Source: Dysgonomonas gadei ATCC BAA-286
GTDB taxonomy: Bacteria > Bacteroidota > Bacteroidia > Bacteroidales > Dysgonomonadaceae
Direction of reading: 5' to 3'
Length of the DNA stretch: 64,000 nucleotides
Assembly (NCBI RefSeq): GCF_000213555.1
Contig: NZ_GL891984.1
Coordinates: 87,904-151,903 of the forward strand
Positions 1 to 8,128 of this stretch are shown here, one piece after another. Both the position numbers and the translations under genes were made by a program. The notes under the pieces are model-generated. The model saw nothing but the letters and a program-made list of their open reading frames with translations. It did no database searches and had not been told where the DNA came from. How positions within the stretch are numbered: position 1 is the first letter of the stretch; every line of letters begins with the position of its first letter.

Positions 1-1130
1 TTAATGGAACGCAAAGCATTATCGGTATTGTAGTCAGGGTATTGGCAGCCGGGGTACTGGCCGGGGTCATGATGGACTCGGGTGCTGCGGAAACCCTCGC
101 GCAGACTATCGTCAGGAAGCTCGGAGGCAGTAAAGCCATTCTTGCCCTTGCCTTGGCGACTATGATAATCACGGCTGTAGGAGTATTCATCCCGGTAGCA
201 GTGCTTATTGTTGCCCCGATTGGTTTGTCTGTGGCTAAAACAATGGGTTTTTCCAAGATAGCCCTTCTTTTGGCTCTTTCGGGTGGCGGGAAGGCTGGTA
301 ATGTAATATCTCCCAATCCGAATTCTATTGCTGTTGCCAATGGCTTCGGGGTGGAGTTGAGTGATGTCATGCTCTATGGCTTTATCCCTGCGGTTTTCGG
401 ATTGCTTGTGACTGTTTTTGTGGCTACGATGATTAAGAATAAAGGATCGGAGATAAAGGACAACGATATAAAAATGCCTGCCGATACCTCGGATTATCCC
501 CCTTTTCGGAAAGCGATTGTTGCACCGGCTGTTGCGATATTACTGTTAATGATTAATCCTATTGGTTCTATCTTAGGTATTCCTGCATTGCAAAGTCTGA
601 AACTGGATGCGATGTATGTACTCCCTGTAGCCGGGATAATAGGGTTGATGGCAATGGGAAAGGCAAAGAAAATACTCGATTATACAGCAAGTGGTATGAA
701 CCGTATGACGGCAACTGTGCTTATACTGATAGGTGCGGGAGCGATAGCCGGATTGATATCCGCATCGGATTTATCTGTAAGGATTGTGGCTCTTATCAAT
801 GAATCCGGAATTTCCGGGACGTTTCTTGCCCCTATCGCAGGAGTATTGATGGCGGCAGCAACAGCTTCGACATCCACAGGGGTGATATTAGCTTCGGGTT
901 CTTTCGGTAAAGCTATTCTTGATATAGGGACGGCACCTATTGCGGCGGCGGTGATGGTGCACACAGGGGCAACGGTGATAGACCAGCTTCCTCAGGGGAA
1001 TTACTTTCATGTAACGGCAGGTTCGATGTATATGTCGATTAAGGAGCGTATGGAAGTTGTTCCGTATGAAGCCATTATAGGTGGGGTTATGACAATTGTT
1101 TCTACAGTTCTGTATGGGTTTATATTTTGA
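1..1130 (+). CDS. GntP family permease (C-terminal part, cut by window edge)
   Basis: This is an inner-membrane transporter of the GntP (gluconate:H+ symporter) family, expected to import gluconate, glycerate or a similar sugar acid. The reading frame is open back to the first base of the window, so the true start lies upstream. The visible part begins with the family-typical stretch around GIVVRVLAAGVLAGVMMDSG and contains many hydrophobic helices. Glycine- and asparagine-rich loops such as GGGKAGNVISPNPNS and the C-terminal GATVIDQLPQGNYFH are also characteristic. The gene downstream encodes a glycerate kinase, which makes glycerate the most attractive substrate. That is an inference from context, because GntP members cannot be told apart by motif alone. 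The N-terminal helices are not in the window. Confidence 0.9.
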   Translation, partial: NGTQSIIGIVVRVLAAGVLAGVMMDSGAAETLAQTIVRKLGGSKAILALALATMIITAVGVFIPVAVLIVAPIGLSVAKTMGFSKIALLLALSGGGKAGNVISPNPNSIAVANGFGVELSDVMLYGFIPAVFGLLVTVFVATMIKNKGSEIKDNDIKMPADTSDYPPFRKAIVAPAVAILLLMINPIGSILGIPALQSLKLDAMYVLPVAGIIGLMAMGKAKKILDYTASGMNRMTATVLILIGAGAIAGLISASDLSVRIVALINESGISGTFLAPIAGVLMAAATASTSTGVILASGSFGKAILDIGTAPIAAAVMVHTGATVIDQLPQGNYFHVTAGSMYMSIKERMEVVPYEAIIGGVMTIVSTVLYGFIF

Positions 1131-1614
1131 GGAATGAATAATGTTTATTGTTATATAGAATAGTTCTTTTTTTCTAACGCGCCGGCCAGCTTGTTTTTCA
1201 TTTTGCCTTGATGCAAAACGAAACAAAAAATCAAGGCTGCATCCCCCGGCGACCCAAAACCGTAGCTTCGGTGGAGCAAAATAATACGGGGTCATTTTTC
1301 GCTGGATTATCAGCCATGTATAACAGCTACCGTATTTTGCTCTACACCTTCGCTTTACGGATTGGGTACCCCGCCTGCGGGACGAGGCCGTGACCGCAAT
1401 GCGACGACAGGTCGCCGAGGAACGAAGCGCTAGCTTTTTGCTTACTTTTGGGCAATGCCAAAAGTGAGGACAAGCCCGGGAGGGCGCGGCAGGATTGAGC
1501 TAAAATTCCCAATATAAATTAAGAATAGAACTATGTCGAGAAGATTAGAACATTTAATACCCCAATACAATCGCATACTTTATATAATTTAGTTTAAACA
1601 AATATTTATCATAT
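1131..1614. other. Intergenic, GC-rich repeat-like element
   Basis: No convincing gene is seen here. From about 1170 to 1500 the DNA is clearly richer in G+C than its surroundings and full of self-complementary segments. One is a perfect 8-bp stem at 1444-1451/1458-1465 (ACTTTTGG and its complement around a 6-base loop). Another is an imperfect pair around 1273-1290 and 1329-1345 (GAGCAAAATA...CGG against CCGTATTTTGCTC). Short open frames exist on both strands but lack any family signature. The region resembles the dispersed GC-rich intergenic repeats often seen in Bacteroidota genomes. The last 100 bp before the kinase are AT-rich and probably hold its promoter, but no clean TAnnTTTG box is visible. 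Confidence 0.5.
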
Positions 1615-2763
1615 ATGAAAAATACCGTTTTTGTTCTGGCTCCCGATTCATTTAAAGGCTCGATGACTGCGAAGCAGGTTTGTGATGCCATGGAACGCGG
1701 GATAAAGAAAGTTTTACCCGACGCGGAATGTATAAAAGTACCGATGGCCGATGGCGGAGAAGGTACAATGCAGTCGCTGGTAGATGCAACAAACGGGACT
1801 ATCTATGAACTGGACGTTGCAGGTCCTTTGGGTAAACAAGTAAAAGCCCGGTATGGAATTATGGGTACTGGCAAAACTGCTGCTATCGAGATGGCTTCTG
1901 CCAGCGGAATACACTTTGTGGATGAGAATACAAAAAATCCACTCATTACCACGACTTATGGTACGGGGCAATTAGTCAAAGCATGTCTCGATAGGGGTGT
2001 TCATAAAATTATTCTTGGAATAGGAGGGAGTGCTACCAATGATGGTGGTGCGGGTTTTGCCCGGGCGCTCGGAGCGAAATTCCTGGATAAAGAAGGGCGG
2101 GAGCTTCCCCCGGGAGGGGCTGCACTAGCCGGATTGGACAGGATAGATATTTCTTCACTCGACCCGAGGTTGAAAGATGTGGATATTGAAGTGGCCTGTG
2201 ATGTTACAAATCCGCTTTGCGGCAAGACCGGAGCGTCTTTTGTCTTTGGCCCGCAAAAAGGCGCAACTGCTGAAATGGTAACGATTCTGGATAATGCGCT
2301 TGATCATTATGCAGGGATTATCTCCAGGGACTTGAAAAAAGAAGTGAAAGATGTACCCGGCGCCGGCGCCGCAGGTGGTTTGGGAGCCGGATTGTTAGCC
2401 TTTACCAATGCCCGTTTGGAAAAAGGGGTTGATATTATAATCAATTATACCAATCTGAAAGAAATCGTACAAAAAGCGGATATAGTATTCACGGGTGAAG
2501 GTGGTATCGATTTTCAGACACAATACGGGAAAACACCTTTTGGGGTGGCACGGACTGCTAAAGCGGCAGATAAAACAGTGATAGCTATTGCCGGATATAT
2601 AGGAGAGGGAATCGAACAGTTGTACAGTATCGGGTTTGATGCTATCTTGGGGATTGTACCCGGTGCAATGACTATCGGGGAAGCAATGAGGAAAGGAGCA
2701 GAAAATGTGGAGAGAACGGTTGAGAATATAGTGAGGTTATTAAATAGTCGCAGCAAGATATAG
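1615..2763 (+). CDS. Glycerate kinase (GlxK/GarK type)
   Basis: This is a soluble cytoplasmic kinase that phosphorylates D-glycerate, probably to 2-phosphoglycerate, feeding it into lower glycolysis. At 382 residues it has the normal length for the family. The N-terminus LAPDSFKGSMTAKQVCDAM, the PMADGGEGT motif near residue 47, the GIGGSATNDGGAGFARALGA segment near residue 136 and the GAGAAGGLGAG loop near residue 250 are all characteristic. It lies 484 bp downstream of a GntP permease in the same direction, a combination that suggests uptake and phosphorylation of glycerate. The spacer between them is long enough to carry a separate promoter. The ATG start directly precedes the conserved N-terminus and no better upstream start is seen. 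Confidence 0.93.
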   Translation: MKNTVFVLAPDSFKGSMTAKQVCDAMERGIKKVLPDAECIKVPMADGGEGTMQSLVDATNGTIYELDVAGPLGKQVKARYGIMGTGKTAAIEMASASGIHFVDENTKNPLITTTYGTGQLVKACLDRGVHKIILGIGGSATNDGGAGFARALGAKFLDKEGRELPPGGAALAGLDRIDISSLDPRLKDVDIEVACDVTNPLCGKTGASFVFGPQKGATAEMVTILDNALDHYAGIISRDLKKEVKDVPGAGAAGGLGAGLLAFTNARLEKGVDIIINYTNLKEIVQKADIVFTGEGGIDFQTQYGKTPFGVARTAKAADKTVIAIAGYIGEGIEQLYSIGFDAILGIVPGAMTIGEAMRKGAENVERTVENIVRLLNSRSKI

Positions 2764-2911
2764 ACAACCCGGAAACAATTATAAAATATTTATATATATG
2801 ATTTTTATACTTTGAATTTTGTAATAAATAATGAATTTAATTATCTGTATGTAAATTATTTGATGTGATATGCGAAAGATAAAAAGCTACTATCGGAAAT
2901 TGAGCGAAAAC

Positions 2912-2939
2912 TGTAACCTTTGTTACTTTTTAACAAGTA
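2912..2939 (+). promoter_or_regulatory. Distal repeat motif upstream of GH97
   Basis: The motif begins TGTAACCTTTGTTACTTTT and continues with TAACAAGTA. Read in the direction of the downstream gene, the same core occurs at 43653-43678 and 46961-46986 (both on the minus strand) upstream of the two rhamnosidase genes. It may be a transcription-factor site or part of a dispersed intergenic repeat. The sequence alone does not decide. Confidence 0.5.
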
Positions 2940-3027
2940 GTAAGTTTTAAGTTATATGAGATACGAGTAGACAAGGCACGAGATGCAAGTTATTAACTGA
3001 TGACTGTTCGCTGCTAACTGATATTTC

Positions 3028-3047
3028 TGTTACCTTTGTTACCTTTT
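3028..3047 (+). promoter_or_regulatory. Proximal repeat motif upstream of GH97
   Basis: The sequence TGTTACCTTTGTTACCTTTT is a tandem direct repeat of the 9-mer TGTTACCTT. It ends 146 bp before the GH97 start. Matching copies on the minus strand lie at 43525-43544 and 46819-46842, 124 and 147 bp before the two GH78 starts. Direct-repeat architecture is common for operator sites, but a regulator is not identified. Confidence 0.5.
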
Positions 3048-3193
3048 GAATATATGTGCTTGATAAATAAACGATTAGTGAAAAGAGGAAATATAGGGTT
3101 GAAAAAGTTTGAAATATATCATTAATTGCAATCAATTACTTAATTCAACTTGTTTTCCAAATAATTATTTATAAATAAGAATACAATAAACCA

Positions 3194-5224
3194 ATGAGAA
3201 ATAATACTTTTTTGATTCTATTGATAAGCTTAGTTTTTTGTCAGGTGGATATCCTGGCACAAAAGCAATTTACTCTGAAATCACCTGATAGCAAGATTGA
3301 AGTTAATATATCTATAGGTAAAACCATAGAGTATTCTGTGTTTCATCAAGGAGATCTGATGCTTGACAGATCTGCTGCCTCCATGACTCTAGGCGACGGA
3401 TTTAATTATGGCGTCAATGCTGAATTGGAAAAATCATCGACACGGACAATAAATCAAACTATCGACGCCCTTATTTATAAGAAGAACAAGATTGAAGATC
3501 GTTACAATGAGCTTTCCTTAAAATTCAGGGGAGACTACAGCGTGATATTCAGGGCATATAATGATGGTATCGCTTATCGTTTTGTGTCTACGTCGAAGAA
3601 ACCTTTTGTGGTTGTAAATGAACAAGCCGATTTTAATTTCCCCGGCGATACCAAGGCTTTTATCCCTTATGTGAGGGATAACCAGTCGAAAAGGGCTAAG
3701 ACCGGTTATCAGAACACAACTTTTGAAATGCAGTTTTATAATTCGTTCGAAAATATATATGAACATAGTATCTTATCTGAATGGACAAAAGGGCGTTTGG
3801 CTTTTTCACCATTGATTGTTGAAGGCGCTAACGGAAAAAAGGTATGTCTGCTAGAGGCCGATTTAATGAATTATCCGGGCATGTACCTGTACAATATGAC
3901 AGGAGGTAATACTCTCTCCGGGGTATTTGCTCCTTATCCGGATGAAATTAAGCAAGGCGGCCATAATATGTTACAGGGTGAGGTGCAATCTGTAGAGCCT
4001 TATATTGCTAAATTTGAGGGGGCTACGGAATTTCCGTGGCGTGCGTTAATCATCTCATCGGAAGATTATGAACTGACTAATAACGATATGGTTTATAAAC
4101 TTGCTAGCCCTGCCCATGGAGATTATTCGTGGGTGAAGCCGGGAAAAGTAGCCTGGGACTGGTGGAATAGCTGGAATCTGTATGGTGTGGACTTTAAGAC
4201 AGGGGTGAATAACGAAACTTACAAGTATTATATTGATTTCGCTTCAAAATCCGGTATTGAATATGTTATTCTGGATGAAGGATGGGCTGTGAACTTGCAA
4301 GCCGATCTAATGCAGGTTGTACCGGAAATAAACCTGAAAGAACTGATAGATTATGCCGGTAAGAAAAATGTAGGGCTTATTTTATGGGCAGGATACTGGG
4401 CGCTTAATCGTGATATGGAGGGTATCTGTAAACATTATTCCGAAATGGGAATAAGAGGATTCAAGGTGGATTTTATGGATAGAGACGATCAACTGATGGT
4501 GGACTTCCATCGCAAAGGGGCTCAGATTGCCGCGAAGTACAAAATGCTGATGGACTATCATGGTACATATAAACCGACGGGATTGCAACGCACTTACCCC
4601 AATGTTATCAATTTTGAGGGTGTATTCGGGCTGGAGCAGATGAAATGGGATGCAGATACCGATCAGGTAACTTATGATGTTACAATGCCGTTTATCCGTC
4701 AGGTCGCCGGCCCGGTAGACTATACCCAGGGTGCGATGCGTAACGCGACTAAGAGCAATTACAGGTCTGTATATAGTGAAGCCATGAGTCAGGGTACGCG
4801 CTGCCGCCAACTCGCACAATATATCATATTCGAATCTCCTCTGAATATGCTTTGCGATAATCCTTCCAATTATATGCGAGAGAAAGAATGTACAGAATAT
4901 ATCGCCTCAGTACCAACTATTTGGGATAACACAATCTCATTGAACGGGGAAATAGGGAAATATATAAGTATTGCCCGTAAGAAAGGAGATGTGTGGTATG
5001 TCGGCTCCATGACTAACTGGGATGCACGAAGCCTTGAACTGGATCTGTCTTTTCTGGGTGAAGGCAGGTTCAAAGGTGAAGTATTTAAGGATGGAGTGAA
5101 TGCCGGTAAAGCCGCCCGCGATTACAGGAAAGAGGTTATTGACATTCCGGTAAGCCGTAAATTGCCTGTTTCGATGGCTCCCGGCGGAGGATATGTTATA
5201 AAGATATATCCTGTATTTAATTGA
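3194..5224 (+). CDS. GH97 family alpha-glycosidase, probably retaining
   Basis: This is a secreted or periplasmic glycoside hydrolase of family GH97, whose known members are alpha-glucosidases (SusB) and alpha-galactosidases. A signal peptide is visible (residues 1-22, ending ILAQ). The N-terminal beta-sandwich runs to about residue 280. It is followed by the catalytic barrel with WDWWNSWNLYG, then YVILDEGWA (Glu near residue 362), then GFKVDFMDRDDQ (Asp near residue 426), and a C-terminal beta domain. In GH97 an Asp in this KVDF position is the nucleophile of the retaining branch, typified by the Bacteroides alpha-galactosidase. SusB-like inverting enzymes lack it, so a retaining mechanism is inferred. 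The length of 676 residues is normal. The gene stands alone, with no SusCD beside it, but shares upstream motifs with the GH78 genes. Confidence 0.93.
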   Translation: MRNNTFLILLISLVFCQVDILAQKQFTLKSPDSKIEVNISIGKTIEYSVFHQGDLMLDRSAASMTLGDGFNYGVNAELEKSSTRTINQTIDALIYKKNKIEDRYNELSLKFRGDYSVIFRAYNDGIAYRFVSTSKKPFVVVNEQADFNFPGDTKAFIPYVRDNQSKRAKTGYQNTTFEMQFYNSFENIYEHSILSEWTKGRLAFSPLIVEGANGKKVCLLEADLMNYPGMYLYNMTGGNTLSGVFAPYPDEIKQGGHNMLQGEVQSVEPYIAKFEGATEFPWRALIISSEDYELTNNDMVYKLASPAHGDYSWVKPGKVAWDWWNSWNLYGVDFKTGVNNETYKYYIDFASKSGIEYVILDEGWAVNLQADLMQVVPEINLKELIDYAGKKNVGLILWAGYWALNRDMEGICKHYSEMGIRGFKVDFMDRDDQLMVDFHRKGAQIAAKYKMLMDYHGTYKPTGLQRTYPNVINFEGVFGLEQMKWDADTDQVTYDVTMPFIRQVAGPVDYTQGAMRNATKSNYRSVYSEAMSQGTRCRQLAQYIIFESPLNMLCDNPSNYMREKECTEYIASVPTIWDNTISLNGEIGKYISIARKKGDVWYVGSMTNWDARSLELDLSFLGEGRFKGEVFKDGVNAGKAARDYRKEVIDIPVSRKLPVSMAPGGGYVIKIYPVFN

Positions 5225-5406
5225 TTAATAGTATAAGATTTGTTTAAGGCATATGGCGGTCTGAAGGGTAGGTTTATGGAGTATTTGTCTTTTTAGAGAG
5301 CTTTTTTATCTATTTCTCTTATTTATACCATTCATATCGCCTATATGGTTTTAAATCGAGTATGCAAATATTATTCTGTAGTGAAAAGTTTGTTTTTCTT
5401 AACTAA

Positions 5407-5430
5407 ATCATACCTAGATGTAGGTATGAT
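5407..5430. promoter_or_regulatory. Perfect 9-bp inverted repeat (operator or terminator)
   Basis: The arms ATCATACCT and AGGTATGAT are exact complements around a 6-base centre, and TTTATC follows. It lies 182 bp downstream of the GH97 stop and about 30 bp upstream of a candidate -33 element. It could be a weak terminator of the GH97 gene or an operator for the following operon. It does not match a classical Fur box closely. Confidence 0.45.
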
Positions 5431-5458
5431 TTTATCAAAATATAATAAAAAATAGTGA

Positions 5459-5489
5459 TTGTTAGATAAAATTAACACCTGTACATTTG
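5459..5489 (+). promoter_or_regulatory. Candidate Bacteroidota sigma-ABfr promoter
   Basis: A TTG at 5459-5461 is followed after 20 bases by TACATTTG at 5482-5489. This is an exact match to the Bacteroidota -7 consensus TAnnTTTG with the usual -33 spacing. Transcription would start around 5495 and the first gene starts at 5516. It probably drives the whole 5516-15092 operon, since no later gap in that run exceeds 95 bp. Confidence 0.6.
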
Positions 5490-5515
5490 TCGTCTATTAT
5501 AAATAGATAAAATTT

Positions 5516-6817
5516 ATGAAGACCCAGATTACGTTATTAATACTACTATCAATCCTCTTCTGTAATAAAATTTTAGCCCAGCAAGAGGCTATCCCTGAAA
5601 AAAGCGATACAATCGCAGCAGATACTCCTCCCGAATGGAATTACAATAAATATCGTTTTGGCGGATACGGAGAAATTCTCTTTCAGCAAATGGATTATGG
5701 TCCCGACAGGTATAAAGATCCGGCAGGGGCACCAAGCGACAAACGCTCTTATATCTCAATACCCAGAGCCGTATTTTCGTTCGAATATAAATTCAGGCCT
5801 GATATTGTATTTTCCACAGAGCTTGAGATAGAATATGGAGGTACAGGTTCTGCGATGGAACTTGAATATGAAGAAGGTGGAGAATATGAAACGGAGATAG
5901 AGAAAGGTGGTGAAATAGAACTGGAGCAGTTCCATATAACCAAACGGTTTAGTAATGCCTTTAATATCAGGGCAGGGCATATGATAGTTCCTGTCGGCAT
6001 TACGAATGCGCATCACGAACCCATATTCTTTTTCGGAACAACCAGACCGGAGGGAGAATCTACGATATTACCTTGCACATGGCATGAAACGGGGATATCG
6101 GTACTCGGTTATTTTTCCGGGTTCAGATATGAACTGATGCTTGTTAACGGGCTTGATCCCAATGGTTTTTCATCTGCCAATTGGATAAAAGGCGGGCGTC
6201 AAAGCATATTTGAAAGTTCTACGATGACCAATCCCGCAGTTGCCGGAAGGGTAGAATATAAAGGGATCAGGAATTTGAGATTGAGTGCATCGGGATATTA
6301 TGGGAATACGGCAAAAAATGCAAGTAAACCTCAAAAGATGACCGGAATAAAAGCTCCTGTCAGCATCATTTCGGCGGATGCCCAATACCTGTCAAAGAAT
6401 CTGGCTGTGAGGGGTAATTTTGTATATGGAAACCTCGGCGCATCGAAGAGAGTATCTCAAATAAACAAAAGTGTATCGAAGAATACAGGTTTTCCCCGCA
6501 CACCTGTGGCTAAAAATGCTGTAACATATTCCATTGAGGCCGGATATAATATACTCTCGTTCTTCAAGACAAAAGAGAGGTTGATGCCTTTCGTAAGATA
6601 TGAGTACTACAATAGTGCTGAGGATGTAGAGGAAGGTATGGCCGAAATGCCTATAAACAAAAGGAATATATTCACATTTGGTGTAAACTATAACCTGTTG
6701 CCTAATATGGTGCTGAAAGCCGATTATTCGAACAGAAGGCTTGACGGGGGCAACTATAATGATGAGAATACATTCGGATTGGCTTTGGTGTATACCGGGT
6801 GGTTCTTCAAAAAATAA
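5516..6817 (+). CDS. Outer-membrane porin-like beta-barrel protein
   Basis: This is an exported barrel protein of 433 residues and the first gene of the redox/iron-type operon. The signal peptide is clear (residues 1-21, ending ILAQ). The mature protein begins with a short low-complexity stretch and then shows alternating aromatic/polar strands, for example KYRFGGYGEILFQ, FNIRAGHMIVPVGITN and YNLLPNMVLKADYSNRR, ending in aromatic residues (YTGWFFKK). The GHMIVPVGITNAHHEP segment resembles the corresponding part of phosphate-selective OprO/OprP-type porins, where GKFK.PFG is common. A Glu-rich insertion (residues ~115-140, EYEEGGEYETEIEKGGEIELE) could bind cations, which is speculative. Solute specificity cannot be predicted. 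Confidence 0.75.
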   Translation: MKTQITLLILLSILFCNKILAQQEAIPEKSDTIAADTPPEWNYNKYRFGGYGEILFQQMDYGPDRYKDPAGAPSDKRSYISIPRAVFSFEYKFRPDIVFSTELEIEYGGTGSAMELEYEEGGEYETEIEKGGEIELEQFHITKRFSNAFNIRAGHMIVPVGITNAHHEPIFFFGTTRPEGESTILPCTWHETGISVLGYFSGFRYELMLVNGLDPNGFSSANWIKGGRQSIFESSTMTNPAVAGRVEYKGIRNLRLSASGYYGNTAKNASKPQKMTGIKAPVSIISADAQYLSKNLAVRGNFVYGNLGASKRVSQINKSVSKNTGFPRTPVAKNAVTYSIEAGYNILSFFKTKERLMPFVRYEYYNSAEDVEEGMAEMPINKRNIFTFGVNYNLLPNMVLKADYSNRRLDGGNYNDENTFGLALVYTGWFFKK

Positions 6818-6873
6818 GAATATAAATTAATCCGAATCCTTTTAATATCAATTTTACATAATAACCAAAAATA

Positions 6874-8034
6874 ATGAAAAAATTAAGCGTTTATTTTTTA
6901 CTGTTGTTCTCTGCTTTATATTTCTTTTCTTCATGCGGTGAAGACAGTCCTGAAGGTGAATTTACAGATGACGGGTATGGATATGATTTTACCCAGGTGC
7001 TAAAGGTGTATACAGACGATGTTATACTTCCTACCTATGCAGATATGAAAAATAAGGCATGGACCCTTTACGATGCGGTGCAAACATTCAGTACCAGTAC
7101 AGGAAGAACACAAGCAAATCTGAATGCAGTCTGTGCAGCCTGGCGTGCCACACGTATCCCCTGGGAGCAAAGTGAAAGTTGTTTGTACGGACCGGCAGAC
7201 AGGCTGGGTCTCGACCCTTCTTTGGACTCATGGCCTCTGAAGAAAGGAGATATAGATAAAATAATCAATTCCGGAAGTATTACTATCGATAAGATTATGG
7301 ACCCGGGCGTTCACGGTTTTCACACAATCGAATATCTGATATTCTCGGATGGAAATCCTAAAGTGCTTTCCACTACACCTCTTTCCGAAGCAGAAATCCA
7401 ATATTTAGTAATCGCGACCGAATACCTTAGAAACGACTGCATCATGTTGTGGGCTGCATGGAATGGAACTCAAAATATCAGTGCAAAGGATCAGGCTGTG
7501 ATCAATACATTTGACGAAGATCCTACCCAATACAATTTTGCTTATAATTTCAAGAATGCAATAACAAGCAGTGGTGTTGACCTTGCCACAATGGATGATG
7601 CCATTGATAATATAATTGAAGGATGTGCCGGAATCGCAGATGAGGTAGCCGCCCAGAAAATAGGAGCTCCGAGAGATTTGGCTCTGGATGGAAGAACCGA
7701 CGAAGCGGTTCTCGAAGTGGAGTCATGGTATAGCTGGAACTCAATCGATGACTATGCAAACAATATCATCAGTATTCGCAACTCGTATTTCGGGGGATTG
7801 AATAAAACTACATCCAACAGAAGCCAACACAGCATGTCTGTTTTTGTAGAGTCTAAGAATGCAGTTTTAGATGCAGAGATTACTGCGGCAATCGATAAAG
7901 CTTATAAAGCGATTAATGAAGGGATGCAACGCCCTTTCCGTAACAATCTGACCGGAGCTAAAGTGGATGCGGCAATAGATGCTTGTACCGATTTACAATT
8001 GAGTTTCGAGAAAATTAAACAGCTGAAAGATTAA
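6874..8034 (+). CDS. Imelysin family lipoprotein
   Basis: This is an envelope protein of the imelysin (peptidase M75 / insulin-cleaving) family, to which iron-regulated proteins such as IrpA and the EfeO C-terminal domain belong. It is probably a lipoprotein, with a lipobox ending at Cys21 (FFSSC). The family-defining GxHxxE motif is present as GFHTIE (His150, Glu153). The repeated helical segments typical of the fold follow, for example TEYLRNDCIMLWAAW and the C-terminal AYKAINEGMQRPF. In this family the GxHxxE residues are thought to bind metal rather than cleave peptides. It is co-transcribed with a di-heme DUF1111 protein, a recurring pairing in iron-linked clusters. A role in iron binding or uptake is inferred. 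Confidence 0.9.
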   Translation: MKKLSVYFLLLFSALYFFSSCGEDSPEGEFTDDGYGYDFTQVLKVYTDDVILPTYADMKNKAWTLYDAVQTFSTSTGRTQANLNAVCAAWRATRIPWEQSESCLYGPADRLGLDPSLDSWPLKKGDIDKIINSGSITIDKIMDPGVHGFHTIEYLIFSDGNPKVLSTTPLSEAEIQYLVIATEYLRNDCIMLWAAWNGTQNISAKDQAVINTFDEDPTQYNFAYNFKNAITSSGVDLATMDDAIDNIIEGCAGIADEVAAQKIGAPRDLALDGRTDEAVLEVESWYSWNSIDDYANNIISIRNSYFGGLNKTTSNRSQHSMSVFVESKNAVLDAEITAAIDKAYKAINEGMQRPFRNNLTGAKVDAAIDACTDLQLSFEKIKQLKD

Positions 8035-8128
8035 TAATCTCTTTTCTCTATACTAAGTAATCAACAAATAGGAGAATCAGGGAATAACAATATTACTTAG
8101 ATTCTGACAGATTTATGAAAAACTATTT

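Larger units (their letters stand above)
2764..3193. other. Intergenic region upstream of the GH97 gene with two repeat motifs
   Basis: There is no gene in these 430 AT-rich bases. They hold two related motifs at 2912-2939 and 3028-3047, listed separately. The same motif pair recurs upstream of both GH78 genes on the other side of the window. No clear TAnnTTTG promoter was found between the proximal motif and the GH97 start. Confidence 0.6.

Noticed and set aside
1208..1393. 61-codon frame in the GC-rich spacer
   Set aside because: It falls in a structured repeat-like region, and similar frames are often over-called there. No signal or domain is present.
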